From Leptodontidium sp. MPI-SDFR-AT-0119 (taxonomy: Eukaryota; Ascomycota; Leotiomycetes; Helotiales; Leptodontidiaceae), in the NCBI GenBank assembly GCA_020726505.1, contig JAHLEZ010000019.1, positions 372,001-436,000 on the forward strand: a DNA stretch of 64,000 nucleotides, given 5' to 3'. The translations under genes and the position numbers were made by a program. Below the pieces are notes generated by a model, which worked only from the letters and a program-made list of their open reading frames with translations, did no database searches and was not told the origin of the DNA. Below, one piece after another: positions 35,215 through 49,766 of this stretch (the first letter of the stretch is position 1; the number at the start of each line of letters is the position of its first letter).

Positions 35215-36289
35215 TTGTTGTGAGTGATCGAGGTTGCGGTCGGGGGTGGGGTGGGGTGGGGTGGGGTGCTTGGTCGAGAGTTTGACGCGTCTGAATGTGG
35301 ATGTAACGTATCGTATCGTATGGCATGGTATGGGTGCGTGGCGTTTCTGACTTGAGAGGTTTGGGTGTTGTTTCGCGGCGTGGATGGCTGATAAAATTGA
35401 TACAGTACGACGACATGAAGTGGAGGTTTAGTAGAAGACATTGGTATGAGTAAAATTGACTTGAAAATGAACAACAACTTCCTTGATCGATAGTCCTCTA
35501 CTCTAGACTTGGGAAAAGAAACAGTAAGTGGGTGCATGCACGATAAGTCTAATTTCTGTCTCTCAACATCATCATATGAGGATATGTCATGTCACTACGA
35601 AAACCCTCCGTCGCAGCCAATTTTGACCATTCGCCATGACAGTTCCAGGACCCAGCGGTTTGTTATATGGCTTTTCGAATGAGAATACATGCGTTCACGG
35701 CCCGAGCGAGAGAGGGCAAAGAAGATGGTGTATATAAATGGCAAATGGCATTGCAACTCATTGGGATTGGAAGCATAAGCATTTGCCACACCTCTATCTA
35801 AGCAACAATTGTCAATTGAAAAAAATCTCCTTTTGTATTATGAAGTTGGAATTCTTCCTAATCTAGGTAGGTATCATGGCCTGACTAAGTTACGTGAGAT
35901 GCTTATGAAATGAGGAGTATAAAATGCCAGTACCTAGGTAGTCTTTTACGAATGACCTTAAGAGAATCTAAGTGATGATGAATTCCCTTCCTCGCTTGTG
36001 GCTGCAGTCCAAATTCGGCAGGGGGGCCGAGCGGCACATTCAAACATCCGTCACCTCCATGCTTCTGTACGTTCACGACCGTCAGACAGCCATCAAACAT
36101 CAACCAATCCCACATCGTCGCGATTACCCAGAAGTGTCACACAATACTTAAGCAACTAGACTTAGACCGAGCCATATTTACACATAGTCATAATTCAACA
36201 ATCGCTTTACCCCTCAACTCAATTCAGCGTCCTTCCTTCCAGGCGCTGTCATCCTCCAGGGCATCAATTATAACATTCCAGACGACAAC
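35215..36289. other. Intergenic with a G-run
   Basis: 1.1 kb. A run of five G tracts separated by single T (35242-35267) lies just after the ISN1 stop. The frames at 35595-36115 are short and unsupported. Confidence 0.45.
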
Positions 36290-36909
36290 ATGGCATGTGA
36301 GCCACCTCTTCCTCATTACACTATTCCTACTTACTCTGAGATCTAGCAATCCTATGGTCAACTCATGAAGTCATAACAGAGACACCGCTCCCCTCATCCG
36401 CGACTCTCTCATCCGCACTTGCACTACTTCACGACCACGCCGCATTCCAAAGCCAGCAACCACTCGCAACACACAACGAACCAATCCCAGCACCGCCAAA
36501 AGATTCATTCCTCGTCACCAAAGCCCTCTCCTTCTGCCCCGAAGGCACAGAGCCCCACTACAGATCCGTGACCATCAAGGTGCCTATGGGTATCTTCGGG
36601 ACGAGCACTATCGTCACGCACTCAGCGTTCGTAAACACGGATGATGGAATGATCGTTACGTTCCAAGCGCCGATGAGTTTGAATGGGTGGAGTCGATGGA
36701 GTGTTGTGACGATGGAGAGTGAGAATGGGGGTAACGAGGGGTTGTTGTTGAGGGAGCAATCTACTTTGACGGGGTTGAGGTTTTTAATGCCGTTTGTTGT
36801 GGGGACGGAGAAGAAATCTCATAAGGAGTTTCAGCTTAATTTTGCTAAACGGTTGGAGAGCACGATGGATGGAGGTAATGCTGTTGCTGGAGGAGAGGCT
36901 GGCACGTGA
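36290..36909 (+). CDS. DUF7053-like (SRPBCC-type) protein
   Basis: The model is join(36290..36296, 36347..36909), 189 residues. The first exon codes only MA plus one base; the 50-bp intron ends ATCTAG. The rest reads SILWSTHEVITETPLPSSAT, then SFLVTKALSFCPEGTEPHYR, LNGWSRWSV and a C-terminal segment RFLMPFVVGTEKKSHKEFQL. The order (start-proximal THEVITETPLP, late LREQSTLTGLRFLMPFV, terminal amphipathic helix) matches the fungal DUF7053 family as I recall it, related to START/SRPBCC lipid-binding folds. Function is unknown. There is no signal peptide. Confidence 0.7.
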
Positions 36910-38996
36910 TAGAGGGGTAGGTAGTTCCCCAGAAAGGATTTTCGTGGTTTAGACAGGAGGCTTCTTGGGACAGGTAAATATCAAAATCTAAAATTCTGCT
37001 CATTTGGCTCTGTCTTCTAATATGTGATGCACGTGCGCAGTATCAGATAGACGCAGTCTTCCAGTATGATCGCAAAAGGAAGCGATTTGCTTTCTTACTT
37101 CTACGTTTCGATACCTGGGGACACTATCTTCGTGGGCTGCCATTCTTTGAAATATGCGTGGTCTTCTTAAAACTCCGAAGTCGGTTGAAGTACATTAAGG
37201 AAGCTGTAATACCATCACTGTTCTACAAAACAGAAAACGAACCCGAAAAGCAGCCACAGAAACCCCACCCGTCCCCTACGTTATCACTGAATCCCTCCTC
37301 CCCAACATCTTCCCATCTCCAAACAGTGCATTTTGACCGAAGACACCGAATTCTCGTACCGTGCCATCGATGCTGAATTTGAAAAGGGGTATTCTATTTG
37401 TAATATCCAATATTTATATAAGTTGGTCAATCACTGTAAGGGAATGTCTCACTTAAGTTCTTTTATATGAATGAAGTGCCGCGGTGCCAATCTTTCAAAT
37501 ATTACTTCACTTTTATTTAAAATTAATGAAACGTTATGTAATGGGAAAGGCCTCTTCTTCTTGAATTAGCTACCCTAAGGTGCTTTTATCTGATGTCATT
37601 GTCCTGCCTTCTTATTTTAAGGGGATATAAATAGTGATTTTGCTTAAGGTAAGAGGTATAATAATACTCTTTCCCCAAGCTAAGGTTACGAGGTAAATAA
37701 AGCTAGTTCGAGGGAAAGTTTTAACTTCTTTCTTAAGGGTAAGTAACTTAGATAACTAAGATAAAGATATCCGTGAACTTTGGGCTTGACTACGTATGTT
37801 ATAAAAGATTAAGTAAAAACCCTACTAGGTTAATAGACAAAGTTAATAATAAATATACTTTTTAATTTATTTCTCCTCTTACTTTAAAAATATCGAGACA
37901 TAAAATAAGGCAATCAATAAATTTTATAATAAGTTAATTAGTTTTTTACTTAGCGGTTTTATATACTTTAAAGTTTTTTACTTATCTTAAGATAAGAAAT
38001 AGCTAAAGGTTTATTAAGAACTTTTTATATTCGTCTTAAGTTATTATATTAATCTTTTTAAGAGTATTTTTTCTTAAATTTTTTTTATAAGTACTTACTA
38101 GTTTTTTATAAAGTAATATCGCTACTTACTTAATCTTAATAATATTAATAAGGTATTCTTCTAAGTTATAATCTAAAACACAGTTATAAACTTATAGGTA
38201 TTTTGTAAGCTTCTTTTGGCTTTTTCTTTTATATAATAAAAGAATTATATATTTGCTTTTCTCTTAGTAATAAAAGTTAAAATTCTTTAGCTAACACTTA
38301 GCGATACTAAGTATTATCTATAACTAAGTCTTTTTAAAGTTATATAGCTTAAAAATGCTTGCTTTTACTATAACTTCTGAAAGGTATTAAGTAAGGTTAT
38401 TATTGTGCTCCTGGTGATATTTAATAATAAAGGTATTAAGAATATTATTTCGTTCTTCAGGATTTGATGCTGCTCTCGCAAAGCAGCGAGATTATTTGCC
38501 GATGTATTATTAAAGCGACTCCCGCTCGTAACAAGAGGGTTTCTGGCTCTCGATGATCCTCTAGTTATAATATATTAATCAGGCTAACGATAATAAAAAG
38601 CAATTAGAATATAATAATTATTAGCACGCTGAGGTAACTAGTAACATAGAATAGCTGGAGGGATACTAAAGGATAGCTGGTGATCCCTGAATTGATACAG
38701 AAACTAATTGCTAAGGAGGGAAGGGTTCTCTTCCCCTCAGCTGGCCTTATATAGCTAACTGATTACGTAGCCAGCGCTAGGGGCACAGACTATTACATTA
38801 TGCTTGCCACTCCAAGTGTCTGCTTCCTCGAATCAGATTTGCCTTCTCTCTTTTGTATAGTATGCAACACAGATCAGTGACTTCGTGAGCCTCTGGACAG
38901 GACAGAGAGTTTTTGTCCACCGTTTTAAACGAATTGATTCGATGGTCGTGGGGTGGGCTTGGGACATACATCCGAGGAGGAGCACGAACAACACCA
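36910..38996. other. Intergenic, mostly AT-rich decayed DNA
   Basis: From about 37380 to 38450 the sequence is very AT-rich with TA-rich runs and no frame, as in RIP-mutated repeats. No recognisable protein remnant or terminal repeat was found. A GC-recovering part at 38470-38790 is also featureless to me. Confidence 0.5.
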
Positions 38997-41900
38997 TCAG
39001 ACACGCATCTCTTGCACTGCATTTGTAGCGTCCAACTCTTGTTGATCTCGTACCAACCTTGACTTTAGCAGCTCAATGATATGGGCGAGGTCCATCTGCT
39101 CGGCAGGAATGTGACTCCGCCAATCCTTCTTCTCTGTGTCATTCGTCTGCTTCAATGTCATCTCCTCGAAGTCATGGACATCTTGCGAGCCCTGTCCATC
39201 CTGAAGGGCTCGGTAACATGTCTCGCACAAGTCGTGGTCGGGACATGTTGTACAATGCCATCTTCTGCTGGGTAGAGGACTTCGTTGACAAGAACCATCG
39301 CATTGGACATTCTGATGTAGTGCTGCTAGATATGCGACATCCAGAGCTGATTGGCCATTGATATCCTGTGCGCTGATATCAATGGAATCGCGGTCGAGCA
39401 GTAATTCAACAGCACTCAGATTGATGGCGTCAACAGCGAGGTGTAGCGAGGTGCGACGGAAGAGAGCCTCGCCAGTCCGTGCATTGATGAGTTCATCGGA
39501 TGAGCCGAAATGCTGCAGCAGCTCATTCAGAATATCCCTGTTCTGAGCAAAGTCGTACTGATTACGTTGATATGCGACAGGAGAGGATTTACCATCCGGA
39601 ATGCGATCGAAGACGCCTTTGTGTGCTCTGGCAGCAAGGTGAAAGGCTGTAAGTTGACGTTGTGGCTCGACTACGAACATAGTGGCGCGGTCTTGAGCTT
39701 CTTGAGGTTGATTAAAGAGGACTTGCATTCGAGCTACAGATCCACGTGCTGCAGACACTAAGAGATGCCCGAGGACGGTAGTCGGTTGCTCGAGAGTGAT
39801 GAAGCCCGATGAGATACATGCCGCATTTATATTAGCGCCCTCCCGCAACAACTCTTGTGCAAGATTGAACGCATTATTCTTCAATGCTACCAAGAGCGGT
39901 GTTTCAAGATCAGTAGACTCATTGGTTTGGGCATCTACCTCGATACCAGCCTCAATGACTTTTCGGACTAAGGTGAGATCCGAATCATGAGCAGCGTAAG
40001 CAAAGGCATGCAGCGCGCTCCAATTAGTCCTGCTGCCATCAAATGGATTGCGACTTCTGGCGTGTATATCTGCACCTCGGCTGATAAGCAAATCGAAGAG
40101 CTCATGGTGATTCCATCGTATGCACTCAAGTAGAGGTGTTCGCTGCTCAATGCCACAAGGACTATTGATATGTTCCTCCGAAAAAACACCATATCGTCGT
40201 ATAGGCATGTGGTCTTCATCATCAATCACGGCTCTCAATTTCTCTCTGCCTGCGCGAAGGAGTGCTTCAGTCTCTGGCGCCAATAGGTACTTAGCGACCG
40301 GATTGTAGCCTTCAGATATCGCGTAGTAGAGTAACGTGTATCCAAATCCACCCAATCCAGTGGCAAACGATGCGCCATGAGTTTCTTCCAACAGGTAGTC
40401 CAAGGTATCCTTCATTCTTTCCAAATATTTAATTCCATTTCGGAAGATCATCGAGAACATATCTGCACCATGCACTGCCGACTTGAGAAATTCTTGATAG
40501 GTGAAGTTGAACCTTTGCGCTTTCATGGCATCGATCATTGCTTGAAGACAATGGCAATGGTGATAATGCGCTGCCCACTCGAGTGGAGTTGGATTATTGG
40601 GTGCCTTAATCACGCACAGGCTTACAGACTCGGGTTGGCTGAGAAGAAACTTTATGATGTCCGGCCGGTCGTGATGTACAGCCCAGGTCAACGGTGTGCC
40701 TTGCGGTAGGTTATCAAAGTCAATGTCTGATGGGAACGCGCTGTAGTTGATCTGTTTCGTGGTGAGAGACTTGGCATCGGCACCTGCAGATATCAAAGCC
40801 TGTCCAACAGCATGTACTTCGTCCTCATCGAAGGAAATAAGCCAATGAAGCGGCGACTCCTTCCAGCTTGTGGCGATCGTCGGGTCTGCTCCACGACTAA
40901 GCAGTGATTCAACAACATCTCGATGGCCAGATCGACATGCAGAAAGGAGCGGAGTCTCGCCAACGTCATTCAATTGGTCCACGGTCAGAGAGGGAAAATT
41001 GTCCAACAAAGCCTCAACTGCTCGAACTTGACCACAGCTTGCTGCCATGTGCAAGATTCGATCGCCTCGTCTGTTCACCTTGTAATCAGCGATCTCGCGA
41101 AGGTTCCTCATATTTTCGACCAGGACAGTCGTGTTACGAAAGGTGTTGATCCAGGGACCGTGGGTGAAGCCGTGCAGCAGATCATCACCCCAGAAGGAAG
41201 CACCAACTCCTGCGAGCCCGGTTTTGATGATTCTCTTCGCCTCTACCGCCCTTTCTGGTGCGATGATAGCCAGATCCTGTAGCGCGCCACGCGAACCGTT
41301 CAAAGCCTGCCGCTCGAGGATCTGCTGCGGAGAAGTGCTTGTCGCGAGTTCTGATCCAGTCACTCTATCGAACCGCCATGCATTGGCCTGTGCAACTTGG
41401 TGTCCATTCGCTGCAGCATGGAGTATTAGCCGCCGTGCTTCCTCTAAGTTCGGTTGAGTACCGAGGGCATTCATGTAGAAGGATGCAAGCACAACGCACT
41501 CGGGAGTGTTGACTTGATTGCGAGACGCAAAATCATCAGCTCGGGCACGAAAGCGCTCAAACAAGAAGGTTTGCACGGATGGCTGGAGGTCTCGTACGGC
41601 GTGCCAAGACATAACATGATGGTCAAAGCTTTGGCGTAGGAGCATGTCTTCGCTTGGCTCTACTGTGTTCTCGTGGCCCTCATTAGGGTTAGACAAGGTG
41701 GAGATGGCAACAGACAGATCTCGCTCTTCGGAAACTTTCGATAAACAACTTGCCAAAATCGTATCCAACTTGCCATAAAACCCGTCCGATAACACCCTGG
41801 CCACAAGGTGCTCGCCGATTTTGCCGGACAATAGCTGACCAGACATTCCGAGCCGATGGACCAGCCAAAACATGTACTTCAGAAACTCCAGTCCTTGGCT

Positions 41901-43067
41901 TGTATTCATATTTCCTGTCTGTAAAGCCGCCTGGGCTCTCTGAAGAAGCTGCACCACTTGATCCATGGGAGGCAATGTGTCGCCAGAAAGCTTGTTCATG
42001 GCATACAGGATGAACGGTTGATACCAACGATTGAATTGTGCCTGATCCTTCACGAGGTCATCGTCTCTCAGTCGACTGGTGAAGGCCGCTAATGTGACCC
42101 CCGAGGCTGTGGATCCAGATTCATAGAGAACTGAGAATGGATTGCTTCCGTCCATGGCTAAACGCCAAACAGTGAGTCCGTACGAGTAGACATCAGTCTT
42201 TGCGAGATACTCGCGCGCGACTAATCCATACGACTCTGGCGCTCGCCATGGCATCGTTCCACCAATATTCACACGGGGAGCTGAGGCCTCGCCCACGATC
42301 GAGAAGCCAAAGTCACCAAGCTTCGCCACGTAGGTCTTTTGTGGGTGTGAGAAGATGAGAACGTTCTCGGATTTCATGTCACCATGAATGATTCCACAAC
42401 GATGAAGGACTTGCAGGCCATGAGCGATATCAAGGCTGATGGTGCGTTTCACTTCGGATGTGAGGATCTCTCTGGCCTGGAGGTCGGCCAGGTTGCCCCG
42501 GTCAGCATGCTCTGTGACAATGACTGGGAGTCGGTAGGAGGATTCGAAAGGATTAGTGCCCCAACCGAGTGCAAGTAACGTCACAATGTTGGCGTGCTCA
42601 TAGAGAGGTGGGTGCATAAGCGCATAGATCTCCATCATGACCGAGTTCATGGCTCTGCGATCCTTAGCGAGTGGCTCGCCCAAGTTGCTGAATGCAATCC
42701 TTGCTGTCTTGTACACGAGCGTCCTCCCGTCAAACTGGCCTTGCCTAGTGCTCAAAGTTGCCCCAATGGCTTTTACCTCAAAGACAAAGCCTTCCGATCG
42801 GGGTACCTTCTTGCTGGATACCTCAAAAGATGCACCTTGACCCAGGAAGCTGGACTGGTCCATGGCTTGTGCACCCAAGTACAACTGCATGGCGGGTTGT
42901 CTGACGGAGAGCCCTGCTCGTCTCCCCATGTAGACGAGATCGAATACATTTGGAATGAAGGTTGCCTCAGCGATTATGTCCTCTGAATATGTTTCTGGTG
43001 TCGGCCCCGCCTCGTCTGAGGCCATAGGTCTCGAGGTATCAGGCCGACCTGAGAATGTGCTGGACAT
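38997..43067 (-). CDS. Protein kinase-ankyrin-ZZ zinc finger multidomain protein
   Basis: An intronless 1356-residue frame. The N-terminal Ser/Thr kinase (about 75-330) has glycine loop LGQGASFEV (75-83), lysine 120 in LVYKTARI, glutamate 146, HGDMKSENV with HGD at 228-230, DFG at 252-254 and RAPES at 275-279, so it appears active. A segment around 540-590 ([20 protein letters not shown] then [14 protein letters not shown]) resembles a Sel1 repeat. Many ankyrin repeats follow (about 690-1230), for example [20 protein letters not shown]. Near the C-terminus is a ZZ-type finger ([21 protein letters not shown]). There is no signal or membrane segment. Kinase-ankyrin proteins of this size are expanded and variable in fungi; a signalling or non-self recognition role is inferred. 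It is immediately flanked by dead transposons. Confidence 0.85.
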   Translation of the reverse strand: MSSTFSGRPDTSRPMASDEAGPTPETYSEDIIAEATFIPNVFDLVYMGRRAGLSVRQPAMQLYLGAQAMDQSSFLGQGASFEVSSKKVPRSEGFVFEVKAIGATLSTRQGQFDGRTLVYKTARIAFSNLGEPLAKDRRAMNSVMMEIYALMHPPLYEHANIVTLLALGWGTNPFESSYRLPVIVTEHADRGNLADLQAREILTSEVKRTISLDIAHGLQVLHRCGIIHGDMKSENVLIFSHPQKTYVAKLGDFGFSIVGEASAPRVNIGGTMPWRAPESYGLVAREYLAKTDVYSYGLTVWRLAMDGSNPFSVLYESGSTASGVTLAAFTSRLRDDDLVKDQAQFNRWYQPFILYAMNKLSGDTLPPMDQVVQLLQRAQAALQTGNMNTSQGLEFLKYMFWLVHRLGMSGQLLSGKIGEHLVARVLSDGFYGKLDTILASCLSKVSEERDLSVAISTLSNPNEGHENTVEPSEDMLLRQSFDHHVMSWHAVRDLQPSVQTFLFERFRARADDFASRNQVNTPECVVLASFYMNALGTQPNLEEARRLILHAAANGHQVAQANAWRFDRVTGSELATSTSPQQILERQALNGSRGALQDLAIIAPERAVEAKRIIKTGLAGVGASFWGDDLLHGFTHGPWINTFRNTTVLVENMRNLREIADYKVNRRGDRILHMAASCGQVRAVEALLDNFPSLTVDQLNDVGETPLLSACRSGHRDVVESLLSRGADPTIATSWKESPLHWLISFDEDEVHAVGQALISAGADAKSLTTKQINYSAFPSDIDFDNLPQGTPLTWAVHHDRPDIIKFLLSQPESVSLCVIKAPNNPTPLEWAAHYHHCHCLQAMIDAMKAQRFNFTYQEFLKSAVHGADMFSMIFRNGIKYLERMKDTLDYLLEETHGASFATGLGGFGYTLLYYAISEGYNPVAKYLLAPETEALLRAGREKLRAVIDDEDHMPIRRYGVFSEEHINSPCGIEQRTPLLECIRWNHHELFDLLISRGADIHARSRNPFDGSRTNWSALHAFAYAAHDSDLTLVRKVIEAGIEVDAQTNESTDLETPLLVALKNNAFNLAQELLREGANINAACISSGFITLEQPTTVLGHLLVSAARGSVARMQVLFNQPQEAQDRATMFVVEPQRQLTAFHLAARAHKGVFDRIPDGKSSPVAYQRNQYDFAQNRDILNELLQHFGSSDELINARTGEALFRRTSLHLAVDAINLSAVELLLDRDSIDISAQDINGQSALDVAYLAALHQNVQCDGSCQRSPLPSRRWHCTTCPDHDLCETCYRALQDGQGSQDVHDFEEMTLKQTNDTEKKDWRSHIPAEQMDLAHIIELLKSRLVRDQQELDATNAVQEMRV

Positions 43068-43266
43068 GGCTAGACACCTTAATGATCTGGTATAATAGTC
43101 GTGCTAACCTGTACCGAAATGAAAGATTCGCCAGCGTTTTGTCTGTTACGGACAGGAGGAATTGAAGTGTACCTTGGGAGATTCGAAGCTCAGCTCCTAT
43201 TTGCCGTGCAGGGCACCAAGACATCACGTCAGGTGACACATGAGCTTACCTTTACAAGCTCTTTGC

Positions 43267-43283
43267 ATAACGTGATTTAAAAC
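43267..43283 (+). repeat. Left inverted repeat of the composite block
   Basis: 17 bases, perfect inverted match to 51705-51721. Continues imperfectly into CCAATTTAAGCGACTC. Confidence 0.6.
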
Positions 43284-43485
43284 CCAATTTAAGCGACTCT
43301 GCGGAAAGGTCGCGTTACCCCGCATACTAGCCCCCTCTATATAAAACCTACCTCTAATATCTCCACAATAACAACTCTAATTCGTTTGAAATTTGGCATA
43401 CTTGTAGTTGCATATAAAGCCAACACGTTACTCACGGCGTTTACGTAGTGGCGCGGCGAATATCGAGAAAATTTCTTCTCAACGG

Positions 43486-43786
43486 TGTTACGACCTACGA
43501 TGCGCCTCGTATTCTAACCGACACGGGCTCGTAGCATCGCTGGCTATGCGACGGTGTAAGCCCAATAGGGAAGACTAGGTGGCGAGCCTGCGACATGTTA
43601 ACGTGAATAATACTCGACTACGCTAAGCCCTATTAAGAGGGTCCTTTATATATTTATACTCGAGCCCTCCTTTATAAAGAGCTTTTTTTTCCTCCTTGTC
43701 TTTTCTTCTCGATTCTAAGCGTAACTTTAAGTCTAAATATAAAGCTAAAGTCTACTCGCCGTATTAACCTTTTACTAACCGTAACA
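43486..43786 (+). repeat. 5' LTR of the gypsy element
   Basis: Begins TGTTACGACC and ends CCGTAACA, the TG...CA ends of LTRs. It aligns over its full length with 49767-50051. Confidence 0.88.
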
Positions 43787-46700
43787 TAAAAAAGACTAAT
43801 ACCCCTTTACTATAAAGCGTTATATTTTACTTAGTCTTATGCCTTGTCGACCTACTTTTGTAATAAGTTAATAATAAGCTTTAACACCTTAGCCTATTCG
43901 ATAAATAAGTACCTCTTTGCCCTAATAATAAACTGTCCTAGAGAAAGCTAGATATTCTCTTACGTTTAACTTACTTAGCCGTAACTTAACGCGCGCCCTT
44001 ATTTTAAACGTATATTTAATTAACAAATCGATCAACTACCTTAAACACCCCTTAACCCTACCTTATTTCTATTACTAACCTCTCCCCCTCGTCAGCGAAG
44101 CTCTAAAGAAAGAAGCGCCCCTTTACGACTAAGCTTTATAAATATTCTTATCCCCTTTATTAAGACTCTTTCGGAGGAGCTAGAAAGCTTTAACGGATTT
44201 GACTTAGACTTAGAGAATAAACCCTAGCGATTTTTTGACACATCGCTAGAGCCTATAGAAATAGAGGGCCTTACCCCCGCTTAATAAGCTAAGGTAAATT
44301 AGTTAATTAAGGACTCCGTTAATTCTACTGTCGCCGCCGCTGTTATATAAGCCCTTACTTAATATATTATTAATAACCCCTATTAAGAGACTCGGACTCC
44401 TTCCCCCTCTTTTAACTAGTTAACTTGTGCTCTTATAGTAAACCTCTAGTTAACCGCCGACTATTACTTACTAAAGCTAGATATGTCAATCCTAGTAATA
44501 GAGCCTTTTAAGGTTAAGTACTCTTAACTCCCCTTTAGTAATTATAAGGGAAATATTAAATATAATACTTAAAAGATAAAAATAAAGTTATTTTTAAAAA
44601 AAGTACTTTAATAACTTTAAAAGTAGGATATCTTAAGTTAAGGCTTACTTTTAATGTATTACTAGCGAAGCTAAGACTATTATTCTTTAATATATAAATC
44701 CCGACTATGTCGGAACCTTTAATATAACAGCCGATATATTAAAGGCGCTAAATTAGCGATTCTTTGACTATAACTAAGTCTAAGCCGCTAAGAGACTTTA
44801 TAACTAATTTATTATAAGAAATATAACGTATAACGACTTCTAAGTTAAATTTACGTTATATATAATCACAAGTAAAATCGCTCGCGCCTACTAGTTCGAA
44901 AATATATATGAGAAGGTATCCCTGACCCTTAAACACATAATTTATATTAAGAAGTACAAGATAAATAGTAATTATATTACTCTTAATAAGTTCCTAGCTA
45001 TTATAGACTAAAAGAGCCGTAATATTACTTTAAAAGAGGCCGCCTTAACCCACAAAGCTTAGTTTAACGTAGCCTTTAATATTAGCGACTTACACGGCAT
45101 CTTAAAGAAGGAGAACTAGCGTGTCACCTCCCCTATGCCGGCTATTACAGTATAAAGACCCTTGACCTCAACTCTAAAATAGTCGTTAAATATCCGCTAG
45201 TATACGCCCTCTCCTTCGCCTGTCTTATACCGACCCGAGTTTCCCGACCCCCCTCCCGCACCTAAGGACGTCTCGTCTAACACTTATCTTTACTATAATA
45301 AAATTAACTATTAAGCTAGCGATTATCTTAAGCGCTATAAAGACTAGGCTCTTAATAAGTCGATTTCTTAGTTAGTCGTCAGTAAAGATCTAAAGATTAA
45401 CGAGCTCTTAAAAAACTCTTAGGCTGTAATAAAGACTTATACTTTAATATAAACTACAACTTATAAAAGGACTTAATATTTAATTTCCGTGCTCTTATTA
45501 AAGGACAATAATTCTTAATTAATATTAAACTAAGAAGAAATAAATTCTTTACTAAGATACTTATATATATTAATAGTAAAGCTAATATTTTTAATATTAT
45601 TAAAACCTCTTTTACGTACTAACTTATTAAGTAATTTAATATTTCCTTTATATCCCTTCCTTAGTTAATCGTTTTAACTAGTTATAATAGTAGGAAAAGT
45701 AAGCCAATTAACACGGCCGTCTTACTTACCTTAACGATTAATTACTAGTAAATTAACTTCCCCTTCTTAATAATTGACTTAAGAAACACTAACGTCTTAA
45801 TTAGTCGGAAGTTTCTTGAGTATTACGACTTAAAGTAATTATATATAAAAAACCGTAATCGACTAGAATAGCTATTAAATATATTAATTTAGCCGTACTT
45901 TAACTAGTAAGTCTTTGTCGACATTAATTGTTTTAATAAGTTAATTATTAAGTCTTATTAACTTAATGTAAAACAAAGGGATACCCTTATAAACGTGAAT
46001 AATTACTATTAGAGGCAAGCTAAGATTACGGCACTTAACGACTCCTTTAAGTTAAAGGTTTTTATACGACTTACCGCTAGCGTCTCGCTAACTCGACCCT
46101 CGAGCTTTATTAAAGAGGTTAAGGAGCGCCTGCGTATTATAAAAGATTAATTAAACCTATTAATATCTTATGATCTAAGATTATTACTTAAAGACAAGAG
46201 AGCTCGTGGAGCCTCCCTAGCGAATTACTAGCCAAAGGCGCTTATTACGGAGATCTTCCTTATATTAGTAGTAGCGATGTCTATTACGTACCTCTAACTT
46301 AGGAGAGCTAGGAAAAATAAAGTAGAGACCTTTATAACGTTAATATATAAGATTAACTAAGAGTTAACTCGACGTCGACGAAAGGCCTTAAACTAATTAA
46401 GTGTCGAGCTAGTATTAATAAACGAAGACTTAACCCTAAAAGAGGCCTTAAAGGCTAAGTATACGCAAGATAACGAACTAGTAAGTAAAAAGCTCCTTAT
46501 AAAATATTAAGAGTATACTCCTCTCTTCTCTTAGCAAGCTTCCGACGAGTTACCGGCGTATTACTAAGGCGTAAATCACTAGATCGAGCTTACTAAGGAG
46601 AACGACTTGTCCTTTAAACCTCTTTAGCGTATAACTAAAGAATAACTATTAGAGATTAAGTAGTATATTATTAACAACTTATATAAGGGTTTTATTAAGC

Positions 46701-49700
46701 CCTTTAGTACATTATATGCGGCCCTTATTCTCTTCGCCAAGAAAGTCAATAGTAATTTCCGGCTATACGTCGACTATAGGAAGTTAAATGCCTTATTAAA
46801 GAAGGACCTGTACTTAATTCTTTTAATTAACAAGATAATAACTCACATTTATAAGACAAAGGTTTTTATAAAGCTTAATATTTAATAAGCCTTTTACCGC
46901 ATTCGTATATCCCTCGGGAGCAAAGACTATATAACCTTTCGCATATAATATAATACGTATAAGTATAAGGTTCTTCCCTTTAGCCTTATAAATAGTCTGG
47001 CCACTTTTTAGCGATTTATTAATAATATCTTTATCGACCACCTCAACGACTTTTATGTAGCTTATATAAACGATATCCTTATATATTCGTTAACTCCTGA
47101 GGAATACAAGGTCTATATTAAGAAAGTAATAGTAATATTATAAGCACACAAACTTTAGGCCGACATTAAGAAGTCCGAGTTTAGCGTACAAAAGACAAGG
47201 TTCCTAAGATTTATTATTAAAGTTAATAGTATAAAAGTGAACCTAGAAGAAAATTAATATAATAAAGGACTAGCGATACGTTAATAATATATAAGGTATA
47301 TAAAGTTATTTTAACTTTTATAACTTTTACTACCGGTTTATTAAGGACTATAACTACATTACACGACTCCTTATAATACTCACTAGAAAGGACGTTCCCT
47401 TCGTCTTTAATAACGCCTGTAAAAATGCTTAGGAGGCTCTTTAGGAAGCCCTTTAGTCTACGCCGGTTCTTTACTACTACGACTTTATTAAGTAAACGCG
47501 GCTGGAGACTAACTCTTCTAATAGAGTCGTCGCTAAGATCTTGTCTTAACTTTAAGAGGACGACACCTTTTACCCCGTAAGATACTTCTCTAAGATTATA
47601 ACGAACCCTAAGTTTAATTATCTGATTTATAATAAAGAAATACTAGCGATTTTCCGGTTATTTAAGTAATATCGCCTAGAGCTCTTAAGTGCCTAGAAAA
47701 ATGTCTTTATTTTTATAAACTACTAAGCCTTAGAATACTTTATAACTATTAAGGACCTTACGACTAAGTAAGCTTAATAGGCTAAGTTCTTTATAGACTT
47801 TTATTTCATGATTATATATTATATTAGAACAACTAATACGTTAGCTAATACTTTGTCTCGACGGGACTAAGACTTTACTATTATAAAGGCACGTAAGCGA
47901 GCTATTCGTAATTAATAATTAATTTTAAAGAATAAGATTAACTCGCGAGTCGCTAGCGACCTCTAGCTCTCCGCCGTCGATCTTATAAACGCCTATATTG
48001 AAGTCGTAGAGACAATACCCCTAATACTTATAGAGGCTATAATCCTAGATCACGATACTAAGCCACGTAACGACTTAAAGCCAGAACTAGAACCCGAGTT
48101 AAATACGAGAGTACTAATTAACTTAGAGACGCCTACCGTGAAAAAGCTAGACCTTAACTTTATAGTAACGTATAATATCGCTAAATATAACGTTATTAAT
48201 TAAGTGCTCTTAGCTAATAAGTCTTCGCCTTCGCTAGAGACTCTTAAATAAAAGGCTAGGGAATAATTATTAGATTACGAGCTAATAAATAATAAGTTAC
48301 TATTCTAAGGCCGCCTAAAAGTGCCCTTAGAACCGCCGGAGCTTCGCACGACACTTATTCGCTATGTATATTCTTAACCTTTAGTAGTACACGTAAAGAT
48401 CGGAAAAATAAAGGTATTACTAAGTCGTAAATATTATTAGAACGGCCTTCTTACGGACATAACTTAATACGTAGCAAACTATAGTTACTCTCGACAAAAA
48501 GCCCGTAGGGATAAGACCCCTAGTTTCTTATACCCCTTACTAATACTTACTCGGTCGTATTAATACCTTACAATAGACTTTACGAAGTTACTACTTAATA
48601 AGTACGGCTATAACTTCGCTATAGTTATCGTTAACCGCTTGTCTAAGAAACCGGTCTTAATACTTTATAATAATATAATTACGGCTAAAGGCATAACTAT
48701 TCTCTTCTTTATTTATTAGACTCGACACTTTAGTATATTAGACTTTATTATCTTAGACTAAGGACTTTAATTCGTCTCTTCTTTTTAAAAGAAGTATTAT
48801 CGTATCCTTAGGATTAAAGTGAAGTTAACGACGGCGTATAACTTAAACGTCGACGACTAAACGGAAGTAACGAATTAATATATTAAGTAATAGCTTTGTC
48901 CCTTTTATTATTATTATTAAGATAACTAAACTAACCTTTTACTAATTATAAATATCGCTTAATTAACGTTATTATATAAGTCCTTAGGCCGCTTGTCTTC
49001 TTTTTAATTACTTAATAACGTTAAGCCAAAGACTTTTTAGGACTTAATTAACTTAAAGCCGCCGGTTATAATAATAAAGAAACTCAACTACGAGGAGGCC
49101 TTATAAGTAACTTTATAAATAAAAGAGGTTATAAAAGTCGTATAGTCGTCCTTAAAGGACTAATAAGAGAAAATAAAACGACTAACGAACCGTGGGCGAC
49201 GCGCCGTCGATTAAGACGTTAGCGACTTAGTACTAATTAATACTTAGAACTAAAACGTTAACCGACCTTTAAGGAAGTTATCTAATAAGTAGTACGGCCT
49301 TATTAAGGTAATCGCTAAGGAAGGAGAGAATTAGAAAGTTGAGCTCTTAAAGGACTAGTTAATTTATCTCGTCTTCTACTTACACTTACTTTATAAGTAC
49401 GTTAATAACTCTTTACTAAGATAAGTTAGAGCTACGTCGGCACTTATTTAGCTATTACTTAAGTAAGATAAGTGGGAAATTAAAGGCATCCTTAACTTTA
49501 AGGTTATACGAAATAAGTTATTTTATTATATTAAGTGGCTAGGCGCTAACAAAGACTTAAAGTAATACTTATACTTAGACGTTATAATAACTTCGTATAT
49601 AATTAAGAGGTTTTACTTAAAGTATTTTAATACTAAAGGCTTACTAAGAGCTTTCTTAAAGTAATTAGAGGCTTATAACGCTAATATCGACGACTATAAT

Positions 49701-49766
49701 AACTTAAAAACAATATAATTATAACTATAATTACGCGAATATAGTTTTTTAAGAGAGAGGAAGTAA

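Noticed and set aside
37380..38790. AT-rich block as a possible centromere or replication origin
   Set aside because: Short, irregular and similar to other RIP-damaged repeats in the window; no specific signal.
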